7,688 nt of DNA from Lutispora sp. Its GTDB lineage: Bacteria; Bacillota; Clostridia; Lutisporales; Lutisporaceae. How positions within the stretch are numbered: position 1 is the first letter of the stretch; the number at the start of each line of letters is the position of its first letter. The translations under genes and the position numbers were made by a program. The DNA lies in NCBI GenBank assembly GCA_030834765.1, contig JAUQXG010000081.1, positions 1 through 7,688 of the forward strand, written 5' to 3'. Shown piece after piece: positions 1-5,828 of this stretch. Below the pieces are notes generated by a model. That model saw nothing but the letters and a program-made list of their open reading frames with translations. It was not told where the DNA came from and searched no databases.

Positions 1-1
1 A

Positions 2-985
2 AATAAGTTGATTCTAGCTGGTGATATCACAACAGAAGTGGTTAAAAGAATATTTAAATTATATATAGAGGGATATGGATATAAAGCCATAGCTAGTATT
101 CTTACAGAGGATCTAATACCTCCTCCAAGAGGAGATATGTATAATAGAAAGAGTGATGCATGGAGCCTGCAAACAGTGAGAGCAATATTAAAAAGCAAAT
201 ATTATATTGGCAGCACGGAACAACATAAAAAAGAGAATGTAGCCTTCAAAAAGAAAAAGAAAAAAATAGACAAAGATAATTGGATTGTTGTTGAAAAAAA
301 GCATGAAGGAATTATATCTTTAAAAGACTATAATTTAGTACAGGAAATAATGAAGAAGAGAGCAAAAGGATATAGAAGAAAAGGAACAATACACTTGTTT
401 TCAGGATTCTTGGTATGTGGAGAGTGTGGGAGCAATCTGCAATATATGAAAGGGACTTATATATGTCGGCTATATACTAATGCTGGAGTAAAATATTGCA
501 GCAGACACGCAATAAAAGAATCCCTATTATTAGAAATACTTGTACAGGATATAAAAGAGCTGTCACATGATAAGATAAAAAGGCAGTTGATATTAGAAGA
601 AGCTAAACAAACCTTATTTAAAACTAAAACATCAAGTAAGAACCAGCTAGATGAAGCGATACGAGAGCAAAGCAAAATAGAAAGACAACTGCTCAATGTT
701 TACCAGGATAGGCTTGAAGGGATCATAACAATAGAACAATATAAGACAATCAGCAAAAACTTTGATGATAGGAAAATATTCTTAGAGAAAAAAATAAGGG
801 AGCTAGAAGCAGCTACTCAAGAAGAAAACAATCTTCAAAGCAATTTCAATTACTTAATTAATGAGATAGAAAACATATCTCACTTTGATTCATTAGATAG
901 AGGTATGCTAGAAAAGCTATTAGAAAAAATAATTGTACATGAAATAAATAAGGAAAAATCAATTGAAATAGTTTATAAGTTTTAA
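2..985 (+). CDS. Large serine recombinase (site-specific integrase family), C-terminal part; 5' end off the window
   Basis: Large serine recombinases cut and rejoin att sites to integrate or excise phages and intervening elements. The frame is open to the window's left edge, so the N-terminal catalytic serine domain lies outside. The TTG at 8 has no ribosome site before it and is not the true start. Counting from that TTG, residues 5-75 match the 'Recombinase' DNA-binding domain (VVKRIFKLYIEGYGYKAIA, then the W-S-x-x-T-V-x-x-I-L and Y-Y-I-G signatures). Residues 130-170 form a zinc beta-ribbon with Cys137, Cys140, Cys153 and Cys164. Residues 190-290 are a charged, heptad-like stretch consistent with the coiled coil that controls synapsis in this family. 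A lysine run sits at 81-86. The C-terminus looks complete. The gene ends 18 bp before the deacetylase remnant, the usual place for an integrase beside its attachment site. Family assignment is firm; which element it belongs to is inference. Confidence 0.9.
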   Translation, partial: NKLILAGDITTEVVKRIFKLYIEGYGYKAIASILTEDLIPPPRGDMYNRKSDAWSLQTVRAILKSKYYIGSTEQHKKENVAFKKKKKKIDKDNWIVVEKKHEGIISLKDYNLVQEIMKKRAKGYRRKGTIHLFSGFLVCGECGSNLQYMKGTYICRLYTNAGVKYCSRHAIKESLLLEILVQDIKELSHDKIKRQLILEEAKQTLFKTKTSSKNQLDEAIREQSKIERQLLNVYQDRLEGIITIEQYKTISKNFDDRKIFLEKKIRELEAATQEENNLQSNFNYLINEIENISHFDSLDRGMLEKLLEKIIVHEINKEKSIEIVYKF

Positions 986-1012
986 AATGTTAATGAAGTA
1001 TAATCACCATTT
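986..1012. other. Candidate attachment-site junction between element and host gene
   Basis: The recombinase stop codon ends at 985 and deacetylase-like coding sequence begins at about 1004, inside the highly conserved motif 3. The switch from element sequence to host sequence therefore falls in this short stretch, probably at or within TCACCATTTGG (1004-1014). The exact crossover dinucleotide cannot be assigned without the other junction. No strong inverted repeat is visible here. Confidence 0.5.
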
Positions 1013-1318
1013 GGAGATTATAATAATAAAGTGATAAGTACATCTAGAGAATTAGGTTATCAGGTTATTCAATGGGATGTGGATTCTTTGGATTATAAGG
1101 ATTACGGTGCAGATTCAATCATTAAATTAGTCACTTCAAAGGTTAAAAATGGTTCAATTGTTCTTTTTCATAATAATGCAACATATACAAAAGATGCATT
1201 ACCAGTAATCATAGAAAATTTACAGTCACAAGGTTATAAGATTGTACCGATATCTGAGCTAATATATAAGGAAAATTATTTTATTGATCATACCGGGAAG
1301 CAAAAGGAGCTAAAATAA
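1004..1318 (+). pseudogene. Polysaccharide deacetylase (NodB fold), 3' fragment of an interrupted gene
   Basis: This 104-codon frame encodes only the C-terminal part of a NodB-type polysaccharide deacetylase, a metal-dependent enzyme that deacetylates peptidoglycan or other surface glycans. Visible parts are motif 3 (SPFGDYNNK, normally R-P/S-P-F/Y-G), motif 4 (QWDVDSLDY) and motif 5 (GSIVLFHNN, with the catalytic-pocket His). Motif 1 (TFDDG) and the metal-binding H-x3-H motif are absent, and the Arg before motif 3 is missing because codon 1001-1003 is TAA. The tail ELIYKENYFIDHTGKQ resembles clostridial, often sporulation-associated, deacetylases. A GTG at 1031 could be called as a start, but the only GGAG nearby is coding and 14 bases away, and the product would lack half the active site. 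Best explained as the 3' half of a gene split by the neighbouring recombinase element. It is either reconstituted on excision or dead. Confidence 0.82.
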
Positions 1319-1337
1319 TAGCCAATTGAAGGCTTGT

Positions 1338-1348
1338 GTCATATGATA
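1338..1348 (+). promoter_or_regulatory. Possible sigma-K/sigma-E type -10 element
   Basis: GTCATATGATA fits the mother-cell sporulation -10 pattern gnCATAnnnTA as known from Bacillus sigma-K. It lies 16 bases before the start of the small ORF at 1365. No convincing matching -35 (AC or ATA box) is seen at the right spacing, and short AT-rich motifs arise by chance, so this is weak. Confidence 0.25.
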
Positions 1349-1364
1349 TACTGAGGTGAGATGC

Positions 1365-1523
1365 ATGGGTAGTTATTTTAGAAAGTCATTAGATAAAGCT
1401 TTATTCTATAGTGATTTGATAAATTTTACTTTTACTATAAATAGAACATTTAGAGATGTATCTGATGTTTTAGATGATATATTTTGTAATTATGATTGCA
1501 GAAGAAAAAGCAAATATAGATAA
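1365..1523 (+). CDS. Small protein of unknown function, 52 aa
   Basis: I do not recognise this protein. The ATG at 1365 follows a good ribosome site (GAGGTGAG, 1353-1360) at normal spacing, which selects it over the ATG at 1361 that stops after three codons. The product starts MGSYFRKSLD. It is rich in aromatic residues (F and Y), has no evident signal peptide or membrane segment, and ends in a Cys-containing basic tail (CNYDCRRKSKYR) with two cysteines four residues apart. It sits 46 bp after the deacetylase remnant, with no terminator between them, and is followed within 12 bp by a strong terminator. It may therefore have been the last gene of the deacetylase transcript. Coding status rests on the ribosome site, the intact frame and the terminator placement; no homology is claimed. 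Confidence 0.55.
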   Translation: MGSYFRKSLDKALFYSDLINFTFTINRTFRDVSDVLDDIFCNYDCRRKSKYR

Positions 1524-1534
1524 TGAATATGTAT

Positions 1535-1571
1535 AAAAAATGAATGTATACCCTGTATGCATTCATTTTTT
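1535..1571 (+). terminator. Rho-independent terminator after the small ORF
   Basis: A 16-bp stem pairs AAAAAATGAATGTATA (1535-1550) with 1556-1571, with a single G-T wobble, around the loop CCCTG, and ends in a run of T. The A-tract on the 5' arm means it could also act for transcription from the other strand. It closes the deacetylase/small-ORF unit and separates it from the Mur-ligase gene. Confidence 0.85.
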
Positions 1572-1633
1572 ATATTTACAACAACAGTCGACAAAATAAG
1601 AGTAAATATGGCTATATGAAAAAAAAGCCAAGA

Positions 1634-1642
1634 TGCTATAAT
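1634..1642 (+). promoter_or_regulatory. Extended -10 promoter for the Mur ligase gene
   Basis: TGCTATAAT is a perfect extended -10 (TGnTATAAT), lying 135 bases before the TTG start at 1778. No good -35 hexamer is present 17 bases upstream, which an extended -10 can tolerate. It would give a leader of about 130 nt carrying the inverted repeats at 1660-1710. Confidence 0.45.
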
Positions 1643-1659
1643 GTAAGTAATCAATAAAT

Positions 1660-1710
1660 TTAAGAGCAAACCTGGACAAACTATGCTAAATTGTCCAAGT
1701 ATTGGCTTAA
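1660..1710 (+). promoter_or_regulatory. Nested inverted repeats in the Mur ligase leader
   Basis: TGGACAA (1673-1679) and TTGTCCA (1691-1697) are perfect inverted arms around 11 bases. The pairing extends past one mismatch (AC with GT). Outer arms TTAAG (1660-1664) and CTTAA (1706-1710) flank it with equal 8-base gaps, giving a two-tier symmetric element. It could be an operator or a leader RNA hairpin. There is no T-run after it, so it is not a terminator. It matches no riboswitch class that I recognise. Confidence 0.4.
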
Positions 1711-1777
1711 TACATAAAATAATACTATCCGCTAAATATATACTATATAAATATATGAATTTTTAGGAGCTGATACA

Positions 1778-3199
1778 TTGGTTTTAAAATTAGGGGAAAA
1801 CACAGAAATTACATCAAATTGGAGAAGGGTGAAACCAGGTTCAATATATTTTGATTTTGCTGAAAAAAGAAATAGAAAAGAATTAATGCAAGCTTATAAG
1901 AATGGTGCTTCAATTATATATACAGAAAAAAATATATCGGATCCGCATATTCCAGTTGTTAAAACAGATAAACTGACTAGTACCTTTGTTGAACTTCTTA
2001 AATATCACTATTTACCAGATGCGCAGTATTTTACTTTTATTGCTGTGACGGGTAGTAAAGGCAAGAAAACAGTTTCTAATATGCTAGAACATATATTTAA
2101 TTCCGAATTTATAGGTGTAGATAATTATATTAATTCTGATAATAAGAAAGTTTTTTTAAGGAACAAAAGATTAGAAGATGCTTCATATATCGAAAATATT
2201 TACAAGAGCTTAAAGAATTATAAGACCAAGAATATTAAATATATTCCCGTAGTCGTTGATACGAGTACAGGTTTTGATTTTCTTAACATGTTTAATTTGG
2301 ATTTGGGGATATTAACCAATATTACAACTGAAGATGAAAATGAAGATTTGGATATGGGATTTGAAAACTTAAAAGGTTTCTACTCCTCACAAAACTCTGT
2401 CAATACACTTATTCTAAATATTGATGACCCACATTCTTTGAAAATATTAGAAAAGAACAAGCCGATGATATTAATTACATATGGTTTAAACGATAAAGCT
2501 GCAGTAAATGCAACAAGTATTGATTTTGGAGATGGTATTTACTTTAATTATAGTCTTCAAAGAAGCATGAAAACCATTAGCGGAAAAACCATTGAGGCCT
2601 TTGAAGTTCCAATAAAATTGAAAGCTCTAGGCAATTACAACATATACAATGCTTTGGCAGCTATTACATGCGCGCTATATTATGATATAGATATTGACTA
2701 TATTAGAAATGCTTTAAGCTGTTTTAATGGATTGTATAGAAGCTTGCAGAAAATCAAAATTGGTAATTTTGTTTTAATTGATCATTGTTGTATAAATATA
2801 TCTGATTATTCGGCTGCCTTTGACAGTATACAAACACTTGACTACAAAAACATATTCATAATTGCATCCATTGATTCAACAATTGATATTGAATCTCATA
2901 AAAAGATATGCGATATAATTTGCCAATGGTCTAATGCTTTGAGAGTGTCAAGAATTATCTTAACTGGATGTATGGATTATAGAGATACACATGAATTTGA
3001 AGGAAAAAAAGAGTCAAAGTTATATCAAAGACAATTAAGTATCAATGAAATAAAAAATGATTATTATTCTAACCTTGAAGATGCCATTAATGAAACTACG
3101 GATAGAATATCCGATGGTGATTTGCTCTTAATATTAGGTGGAGAAGAGTTAGATAGTGCCCAAAAGACTATTTATAATATTTTTAACAAAAAAGATTAA
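1778..3199 (+). CDS. Divergent MurE-like Mur ligase family protein
   Basis: Mur ligases add amino acids to UDP-MurNAc or related acceptors using ATP, in the cytoplasm. This 473-aa protein keeps the MurE layout. The N-terminal domain has RRVKPGSIYF at 16-25. The ATPase domain has TGSKGKKT at 91-98, LTNIT at 179-183, NIDDP at 214-218 and GNYNIYNALAA at 285-295. The C-terminal domain follows from about 320. Key MurE positions are altered. The Walker A Thr after GK is Lys; the E-V-S-S-H-A motif reads DTSTGF (161-166); DYAH reads DHCC (335-338); the DNPR substrate signature is not visible near 397-403; GKGHE reads GGEEL (454-458). It is therefore unlikely to be the housekeeping MurE and may be a pseudoenzyme or have changed chemistry. 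The TTG start is supported by TAGGAG (1764-1769) 8 bases upstream. The frame is intact and full length, which argues for selection to keep it. Confidence 0.8.
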   Translation: MVLKLGENTEITSNWRRVKPGSIYFDFAEKRNRKELMQAYKNGASIIYTEKNISDPHIPVVKTDKLTSTFVELLKYHYLPDAQYFTFIAVTGSKGKKTVSNMLEHIFNSEFIGVDNYINSDNKKVFLRNKRLEDASYIENIYKSLKNYKTKNIKYIPVVVDTSTGFDFLNMFNLDLGILTNITTEDENEDLDMGFENLKGFYSSQNSVNTLILNIDDPHSLKILEKNKPMILITYGLNDKAAVNATSIDFGDGIYFNYSLQRSMKTISGKTIEAFEVPIKLKALGNYNIYNALAAITCALYYDIDIDYIRNALSCFNGLYRSLQKIKIGNFVLIDHCCINISDYSAAFDSIQTLDYKNIFIIASIDSTIDIESHKKICDIICQWSNALRVSRIILTGCMDYRDTHEFEGKKESKLYQRQLSINEIKNDYYSNLEDAINETTDRISDGDLLLILGGEELDSAQKTIYNIFNKKD

Positions 3200-3236
3200 A
3201 AAATTTTCATATTATGAAATCAAAAGAATAAATATA

Positions 3237-3261
3237 GTGTAGATTAAATTTTAATATACAC
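3237..3261. repeat. 25-bp near-perfect palindrome upstream of the SSB-like gene
   Basis: Arms GTGTA (3237-3241) and TACAC (3257-3261) enclose ATTAAA-T-TTTAAT (3243-3255). Eleven of twelve symmetric pairs match; only 3242/3256 fails. It lies 28 bases before the start codon of the next gene, overlapping where a promoter would be expected. This fits an operator for a dimeric regulator. A second, shorter symmetry TTTCAT-ATT-ATGAAA lies at 3205-3219. Confidence 0.45.
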
Positions 3262-3289
3262 AAGAACAATAAAAGGGAGTGGGGGCAAA

Positions 3290-3955
3290 ATGGTGGATAA
3301 GGTTATAGAAAATAATCTGGTTACAATTGTGGGGACGGTTAAGAACAAACCAGTATTCAGCCATGAAATGTATGGTGAAGGTTTTTATAATGTGGATCTT
3401 GAAGTTCCAAGGTTAAGTGATATTTCCGATACTCTTCCAATTACATTATCAGAAAGATTGATGCTTGGCTTAGATATGGAAATTGGAAAACAAATAATTG
3501 TTGACGGGCAGCTCAGGTCTTATAACAAATATTTAGATGGAAGCAATAAATTGATTTTGACAATTTTTGCAAGGGATGTGAAGCCTTCCGAAGAAGATTC
3601 AAAGAATCCAAATCAAATATTTTTAGACGGTTATATATGTAAAAGGCCTATATATAGGACTACTCCATTTGGCAGAGAAATAACAGATATGCTAATAGCC
3701 GTAAATAGACCATATAATAAATCAGACTACATACCTAGCATTGCCTGGGGAAGAAATGCAAGATTTTCCGAAAATCTAAAAGTAGGAGACCGGATAAAAA
3801 TATGGGGTAGAATTCAAAGTAGGACATATCAGAAAAAGGTTTCCGAAGAAGAAGTGATAACGAGAACAGCTTATGAAGTATCTGTTTCAAAGATGGAGAT
3901 ATATAATAAAGAAAAATCTGAGGATGAGGCAATGGAAGAAAGCGGAGAGGACTAA
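3290..3955 (+). CDS. SSB-like single-stranded DNA-binding protein with two OB folds
   Basis: The 221-aa product contains two OB-fold units. The first is at about residues 9-97 (LVTIVGTVKNKPVF to LTIFARDVKP) and is more diverged. The second is at about 108-205 (FLDGYICKRPIYRTTPFGRE, then MLIAVNR, IPSIAWGRNA, VGDRIKIWGRIQSR) and matches the bacterial SSB pattern. Ordinary bacterial SSB has one OB fold and forms tetramers; two in one chain suggest a dimer or a specialised paralogue. The C-terminus is acidic (EDEAMEESGED) but lacks the terminal hydrophobic Pro-Phe tip through which SSB recruits partner enzymes. The ATG follows an A/G-rich ribosome site (AGGGAGTGGGGG, 3274-3285). It follows the Mur ligase by 90 bp with no terminator between, so co-transcription is possible, though the spacer also holds the palindrome at 3237. 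The family call is good; any specific role is unknown. Confidence 0.78.
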   Translation: MVDKVIENNLVTIVGTVKNKPVFSHEMYGEGFYNVDLEVPRLSDISDTLPITLSERLMLGLDMEIGKQIIVDGQLRSYNKYLDGSNKLILTIFARDVKPSEEDSKNPNQIFLDGYICKRPIYRTTPFGREITDMLIAVNRPYNKSDYIPSIAWGRNARFSENLKVGDRIKIWGRIQSRTYQKKVSEEEVITRTAYEVSVSKMEIYNKEKSEDEAMEESGED

Positions 3956-3976
3956 TTAAATATTTAAATTATATAG

Positions 3977-4022
3977 AAATGGAGTGTTTTCACATTTAAG
4001 AATGTACGGGCACTTCATTTTT
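3977..4022 (+). terminator. Probable terminator after the SSB-like gene
   Basis: AAATGGAGTG (3977-3986) pairs with CACTTCATTT (4011-4020), with one G-T wobble, and is followed by T's. The 24-base loop contains a smaller hairpin (ACATT 3992-3996 with AATGT 4001-4005). The long loop makes it less typical than the other terminators here. Confidence 0.6.
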
Positions 4023-4029
4023 GTTGCTC

Positions 4030-4058
4030 TTGTAGATAAACAATTTAGACAATATAAT
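4030..4058 (+). promoter_or_regulatory. Probable sigma-A promoter for the YitT-family gene
   Basis: A perfect TATAAT (4053-4058) lies exactly 17 bases after TTGTAG (4030-4035), a weak match to the -35 consensus. It follows the terminator of the upstream gene and would give a leader of about 125 nt before the TTG start at 4189. Confidence 0.5.
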
Positions 4059-4145
4059 AGTACTGTATGTATTTGTGCTATGCTATTGAAGCATATATTA
4101 AACAAATATAAACAGAATGCAAATATATATTGATAATACGATATA

Positions 4146-4161
4146 TAAATTATATAATTTA
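4146..4161. repeat. 16-bp perfect palindrome in the YitT leader
   Basis: TAAATTATATAATTTA is a perfect palindrome 15 bases before the GGAGG of the next gene. It contains only A and T, so chance is a real possibility in this genome. The same leader also holds a small hairpin, TATGCT (4079-4084) with AGCATA (4090-4095). Either could be regulatory. Confidence 0.3.
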
Positions 4162-4188
4162 CTATGATTCTTATTTGGAGGTTATAAT

Positions 4189-5064
4189 TTGAAAATAATA
4201 GATAAAATGTACAATGGTAAATATAGATATGTTTATATGATAATGATGATTATGCTCGGTGGAATTCTTTCAGGAATATCCTTTAATACTTTTATAATGC
4301 CCCATAAATTACTAAGTGGAGGAATCAGCGGGATAGCATTGATTACCAGCTATTTATTCGGATTTAGCCCTGGTATAATGATATTTGTGCTAAATATCCC
4401 TATCTTTTTATTTGGTATCAAATATGTAGATAAAGAGTTTATATTTTTAAGTTTAATTGGGATGACTGCTTTCTCAGTATTTATTGATGTTTTTTCTTTC
4501 TTGAAAACAATGGTTTACATAGATGATGTAATGCTTTCATGCATATTCGGTGGAATACTAAATGGAGTAGGTATGGGTATCGTATTTAGGAATAGAGCAT
4601 CACAAGGCGGAATAGACATTATATCTGTGATAGTAAAAAAATATTGGTCCTTAAACATAGGAAGCACCTCTCTAATGATTAATTTTATCATTGTGTCTTT
4701 CGCTGCAATAATTCTAAATGATCTAATGATTGCTATGTATACATTGATTTCGATGTATGTTGCTTCTGTTGTGCTAGATAAAGTTCAAGAAGGTTTTGAT
4801 GTGAGAAAATCTGTAATGATTATTTCTGACAATGAAACAGAGGTTGGCAAAGAGATATTAAAAAGATTACACAGAGGGGTAACATATCTAGAAGGAGAAG
4901 GAGCTTATACTGGCAATAAAAAGAAAGTTATTTATTGTATTGTAACAATTAATCAATTAGCAAAGCTTAAACAAATTGTTAGGGAAATAGATGGAAATGC
5001 ATTTATTACAGTAAGTGAAACAACTGAAGTGTCTGGGCAAGGCTTTAGTAAAAGAGGAATATGA
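4189..5064 (+). CDS. YitT family membrane protein
   Basis: This 291-aa protein has the two-part YitT architecture. Residues 1-195 are an integral membrane domain with about five to six hydrophobic segments (near 15-37, 43-60, 63-80, 86-105, 115-135 and 163-195). They include the family signatures SGGISGIALI (43-52) and ASQGGIDII (137-145). Residues 200-288 are the cytoplasmic DUF2179 domain (VTYLEGEGAYTG, REIDGNAFITV, EVSGQGF). The molecular function of YitT proteins is not established; transport or ligand sensing has been proposed. The TTG start is supported by GGAGG (4177-4181) at 7 bases spacing, with no better ATG in frame nearby. The gene seems to be a single transcription unit, with its own promoter and a strong terminator straight after the stop. 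Length is typical of the family and the frame is intact. Confidence 0.88.
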   Translation: MKIIDKMYNGKYRYVYMIMMIMLGGILSGISFNTFIMPHKLLSGGISGIALITSYLFGFSPGIMIFVLNIPIFLFGIKYVDKEFIFLSLIGMTAFSVFIDVFSFLKTMVYIDDVMLSCIFGGILNGVGMGIVFRNRASQGGIDIISVIVKKYWSLNIGSTSLMINFIIVSFAAIILNDLMIAMYTLISMYVASVVLDKVQEGFDVRKSVMIISDNETEVGKEILKRLHRGVTYLEGEGAYTGNKKKVIYCIVTINQLAKLKQIVREIDGNAFITVSETTEVSGQGFSKRGI

Positions 5065-5068
5065 TGAG

Positions 5069-5114
5069 AAAAGGGTTCAGTATAAAGCACAGTTTTATAC
5101 TGAACCCTTTTTTA
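5069..5114. terminator. Bidirectional terminator between convergent YitT gene and dapH
   Basis: A perfect 18-bp stem (5069-5086 with 5094-5111) closes on the 7-base loop GCACAGT and is flanked by A's on the left and T's on the right. It can end transcription from both sides. It begins 4 bases after the YitT stop codon, and the dapH stop codon (5112-5114) lies in its T-run. Confidence 0.92.
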
Positions 5115-5828
5115 ACCTCTTAAATCGTCAAGCAGTTTATTTTTATCAGCAGACATTTCAGAAGTATCTTTTATAATCCTGGCAGGTATTCCGGCAACCA
5201 CTTTTCTTGGAGGGACATCTCTAGTAACAACTGATCCTGCTGCTACTACAGCACCAGCACCTATTCGTACTCCTTCAAGGATGACTGCATTTGCGCCTAC
5301 AAGAACATTATCTTCGATTATTACTGGTGTAGCACTGGGAGGCTCCAGAACACCTGCTAATACAGCGCCTGCGCCTATGTGGCAATTATTTCCTACTGTT
5401 GCTCTTGCACCCAATACAGCATTCATATCAATCAGAGTATTTTCGCCAACTTCAGCACCTATGTTTATGATTGCGCCCATCATGATGACTGCATTTTTCT
5501 TGATGCTTACCATATCCCTTATTATAGCACCTGGTTCAATCCTTGCCTCTATGTTACGAATATCCAGCATTGGTATGGCGGAGTTTCTTCTATCAAACTC
5601 TATTTCATATTTATTGATAAAATGTTTATTCTGTTGTAAAAACTCTATTACATCATTGTTTTCTCCAAAAAGTATCCAAAACTCTCCTGAACCAAAAAAC
5701 TTTATATTTTGCGCCGATAACCCTTTAAGGTTGCCATCAACATATGCTTTTATTATTGTAGTCTTTTTAGCTTCCTTAATGTATGCGGCAATTTTGTATG
5801 GGTCATTTAAATCTAAAGAATTATTCAT
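5112..5828 (-). CDS. dapH: Tetrahydrodipicolinate N-acetyltransferase
   Basis: This enzyme acetylates tetrahydrodipicolinate with acetyl-CoA, opening the N-acetyl branch of meso-diaminopimelate and lysine synthesis in the cytoplasm. The 238-aa length is normal for DapH. Residues 1-85 form the small N-terminal DapH domain ([17 protein letters not shown]). From about 95 to 215 come left-handed beta-helix hexapeptide repeats ([35 protein letters not shown]) with the DapH-specific loop [11 protein letters not shown] (159-169), ending in AGIPARIIK (212-220). It is the last gene of the dap operon. Its ATG overlaps the dapB stop by one base (TAATG), and its ribosome site AAAGGAG is inside the final dapB codons, so translation is probably coupled. 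It ends at the shared hairpin terminator. The presence of DapH implies an acetylated rather than succinylated pathway. Confidence 0.95.
   Translation of the reverse strand: MNNSLDLNDPYKIAAYIKEAKKTTIIKAYVDGNLKGLSAQNIKFFGSGEFWILFGENNDVIEFLQQNKHFINKYEIEFDRRNSAIPMLDIRNIEARIEPGAIIRDMVSIKKNAVIMMGAIINIGAEVGENTLIDMNAVLGARATVGNNCHIGAGAVLAGVLEPPSATPVIIEDNVLVGANAVILEGVRIGAGAVVAAGSVVTRDVPPRKVVAGIPARIIKDTSEMSADKNKLLDDLRG

Noticed and set aside
8..985. A complete 325-aa recombinase starting at TTG 8
   Set aside because: The frame is open to the window edge, no ribosome site precedes the TTG, and the essential serine catalytic domain would be missing. The gene is cut by the window.
1031..1318. A free-standing 95-aa protein starting at GTG 1031
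   Set aside because: The frame continues upstream with conserved deacetylase residues to 1004, the GTG lacks a properly spaced ribosome site, and the product would lack metal-binding motifs. A gene fragment explains it better.
1587..1595. Spo0A box on the minus strand (TTTGTCGAC)
   Set aside because: It matches eight of nine consensus positions, but it is a single copy with no promoter in a fitting place. It is too short to support alone.
1778..3199. Annotating this gene as murE
   Set aside because: Most MurE catalytic and substrate motifs are altered, so the housekeeping name would mislead.
3205..3219. Terminator after the Mur ligase gene (TTTCAT/ATGAAA)
   Set aside because: The stem is six AT-rich pairs with no T-run after it, too weak to terminate.
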